A DNA stretch of 6,340 bases from CALIKS01 sp964440295 (lineage in GTDB: Archaea > Thermoproteota > Nitrososphaeria_A > Caldarchaeales > Calditenuaceae). Of the stretch, positions 5,942 to 6,340 are shown in pieces. Positions within the stretch are counted from its first letter, which is position 1, and the number at the start of each line of letters is the position of its first letter. The stretch lies in NCBI GenBank assembly GCA_964440295.1, contig CAYTRT010000044.1:1-6340 (forward strand). Reading direction: 5' to 3'. Made by a program: the position numbers and the translations under genes. Under the pieces are notes generated by a model. That model was not told the DNA's origin. It was given only the letters and a program-made list of their open reading frames with translations, and made no database searches.

Positions 5942-6109
5942 ATGGACTATGCGAAGGTTAGGGATGGTGTCTTTGAGTTCTGCCGGTTTTACGCGAGATG
6001 GTTAGGTAATCCGCTGATGGAGAGGCTGAAGCATAAGATATACGAGCTATTGGAGGAGGCCATAGAATGGTGGGGACAGCAGGGCGTCCTTGACGCGATG
6101 GAGGTGTGA
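5942..6109 (+). CDS. Hypothetical 55-residue protein
   Basis: A short ORF from ATG at 5942 to TGA at 6107-6109. It begins MDYAKVRDGVFEFCRFYARW and ends GVLDAMEV. It is rich in aromatic and charged residues, with a probable amphipathic helix around residues 25-45 (MERLKHKIYELLEEAIEWWG). There is no signal peptide, no membrane segment and only one cysteine (Cys14), so no metal-site pattern. Codons such as AGG, ATA, GAG and AAG agree with neighbouring genes, and an archaeal TATA-like box stands at the right distance. It is transcribed divergently from the 39-residue ORF. I do not recognise a family. It could be a small stand-alone protein, one half of a toxin-antitoxin-like pair, or the remnant of a longer helical protein. 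Confidence 0.4.
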   Translation: MDYAKVRDGVFEFCRFYARWLGNPLMERLKHKIYELLEEAIEWWGQQGVLDAMEV

Positions 6110-6146
6110 GAAAGATAATCCCTAGACGGCGAAAATTGATTACAGA

Positions 6147-6160
6147 CATAATATAAATTA
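6147..6160 (+). promoter_or_regulatory. Putative archaeal promoter of the ORF at the right edge
   Basis: CATAATATAAATTA contains a TATAAATT box centred near 6156. Initiation about 26 bp downstream, near 6180, would leave a leader of about 10-12 bases before the ATG at 6192. No Shine-Dalgarno site is seen in TTAAGATTTACA just before the start, which fits a short-leader archaeal transcript. Confidence 0.35.
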
Positions 6161-6191
6161 CCCAAGCTTTCAATAGCCCTTAAGATTTACA

Positions 6192-6340
6192 ATGATGCGA
6201 AAAGACTGCGCAAGATGGGTTATGGATATAAAAGAATCCATAGAATCTTACGACAAAAAATATGGAAACAGAACACCTACACTCGCAACGATCCGTAGAT
6301 GGGTGCTTGGACTTTGCAAGCCATTAGGCTACTATAATTT
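6192..6340 (+). CDS. Hypothetical protein, 3' end beyond the window
   Basis: The frame from ATG at 6192 (a second ATG follows at 6195) stays open for 49 codons to the window edge. It reads MMRKDCARWVMDIKESIESY at the start and ...TPTLATIRRWVLGLCKPLG near the edge. The segment TPTLATIRRWVLGL could be part of a helix-turn-helix, but this is a guess and no family is recognised. Composition differs from the upstream genes: about 40% G+C by hand count, and none of its five arginines uses AGG (CGA, CGT and three AGA), whereas AGG dominates in the moeA and AOR genes. This suggests DNA of other origin or simply a poorly conserved gene. A TATA-like box is well placed upstream. Being cut by the window, it could still be a chance ORF. 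Confidence 0.45.
   Translation, partial: MMRKDCARWVMDIKESIESYDKKYGNRTPTLATIRRWVLGLCKPLGYYN

Noticed and set aside
6114..6140. GATAATCCCTAGACGG followed by GAAAATTGATT, slightly like a CRISPR repeat in the other orientation
   Set aside because: Single copy, wrong 3' end (no GAAAG/GAAAC), no array.
5958..6173. A 71-codon open frame on the - strand opposite the 55-residue ORF
   Set aside because: Pro/Ser/Arg-rich mirror translation and no promoter-like signal at the right place; the + strand ORF has better codon choice and a TATA-like box.
6166..6189. CTTTCAAT...AAGATTTAC, resembling the orientation and ends of some crenarchaeal CRISPR repeats
   Set aside because: Only about half the bases match a typical repeat as I remember it, the middle does not fit, and no second copy occurs one spacer away or elsewhere in the window.

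Overview
The window looks like a piece of an anaerobic, probably thermophilic archaeon of the Thermoproteota (Crenarchaeota) type. Reasons: arginine is mostly AGG/AGA and isoleucine often ATA, one well-supported start is TTG, genes are packed tightly, several starts sit about 25 bp behind archaeal TATA-like boxes with no Shine-Dalgarno site, and the main enzyme is an aldehyde:ferredoxin oxidoreductase (AOR) family tungsto/molybdoenzyme with its own iron-sulfur subunit. The exact taxon cannot be read from the sequence.

Positions 43-3244 (+): two molybdopterin molybdotransferase (MoeA) paralogues in tandem, one base apart. The first is a plain MoeA. The second is a MoeA fused to a C-terminal periplasmic-binding-protein-like domain of the COG1910 (molybdate/tungstate-binding-like) type. 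Together they would insert the metal into the pterin cofactor.

Positions 3259-5663 (-): a convergent two-gene operon. The upstream gene encodes a 179-residue protein with 16 cysteines for four [4Fe-4S] clusters. It overlaps by 4 nt (ATGA) the downstream gene for a 622-residue AOR-family catalytic subunit. The pairing resembles the two-subunit WOR5 of Pyrococcus and the YdhV/YdhY pair of E. coli. Only 14 bp separate this operon from the moeA pair, so cofactor assembly and the enzyme that uses the cofactor lie side by side. The catalytic subunit is unusual: the first cysteine of the Cx2Cx3C cluster motif is Asp, and both DxxGL(C/D) pterin motifs are divergent.

Positions 5664-6340: a gene-sparse, more AT-rich stretch. 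It holds a 39-codon ORF (-) and a 55-codon ORF (+) divergently arranged around a 76-bp AT-rich region with a 12-bp palindrome and an 8-bp direct repeat, then an ORF of at least 49 codons (+) that runs off the window and has a different base and codon composition. None of the three small ORFs is recognised; they may be a small regulatory or toxin-antitoxin-like cassette, or the edge of acquired DNA.

No rRNA, tRNA, CRISPR array, insertion sequence or riboswitch could be supported.
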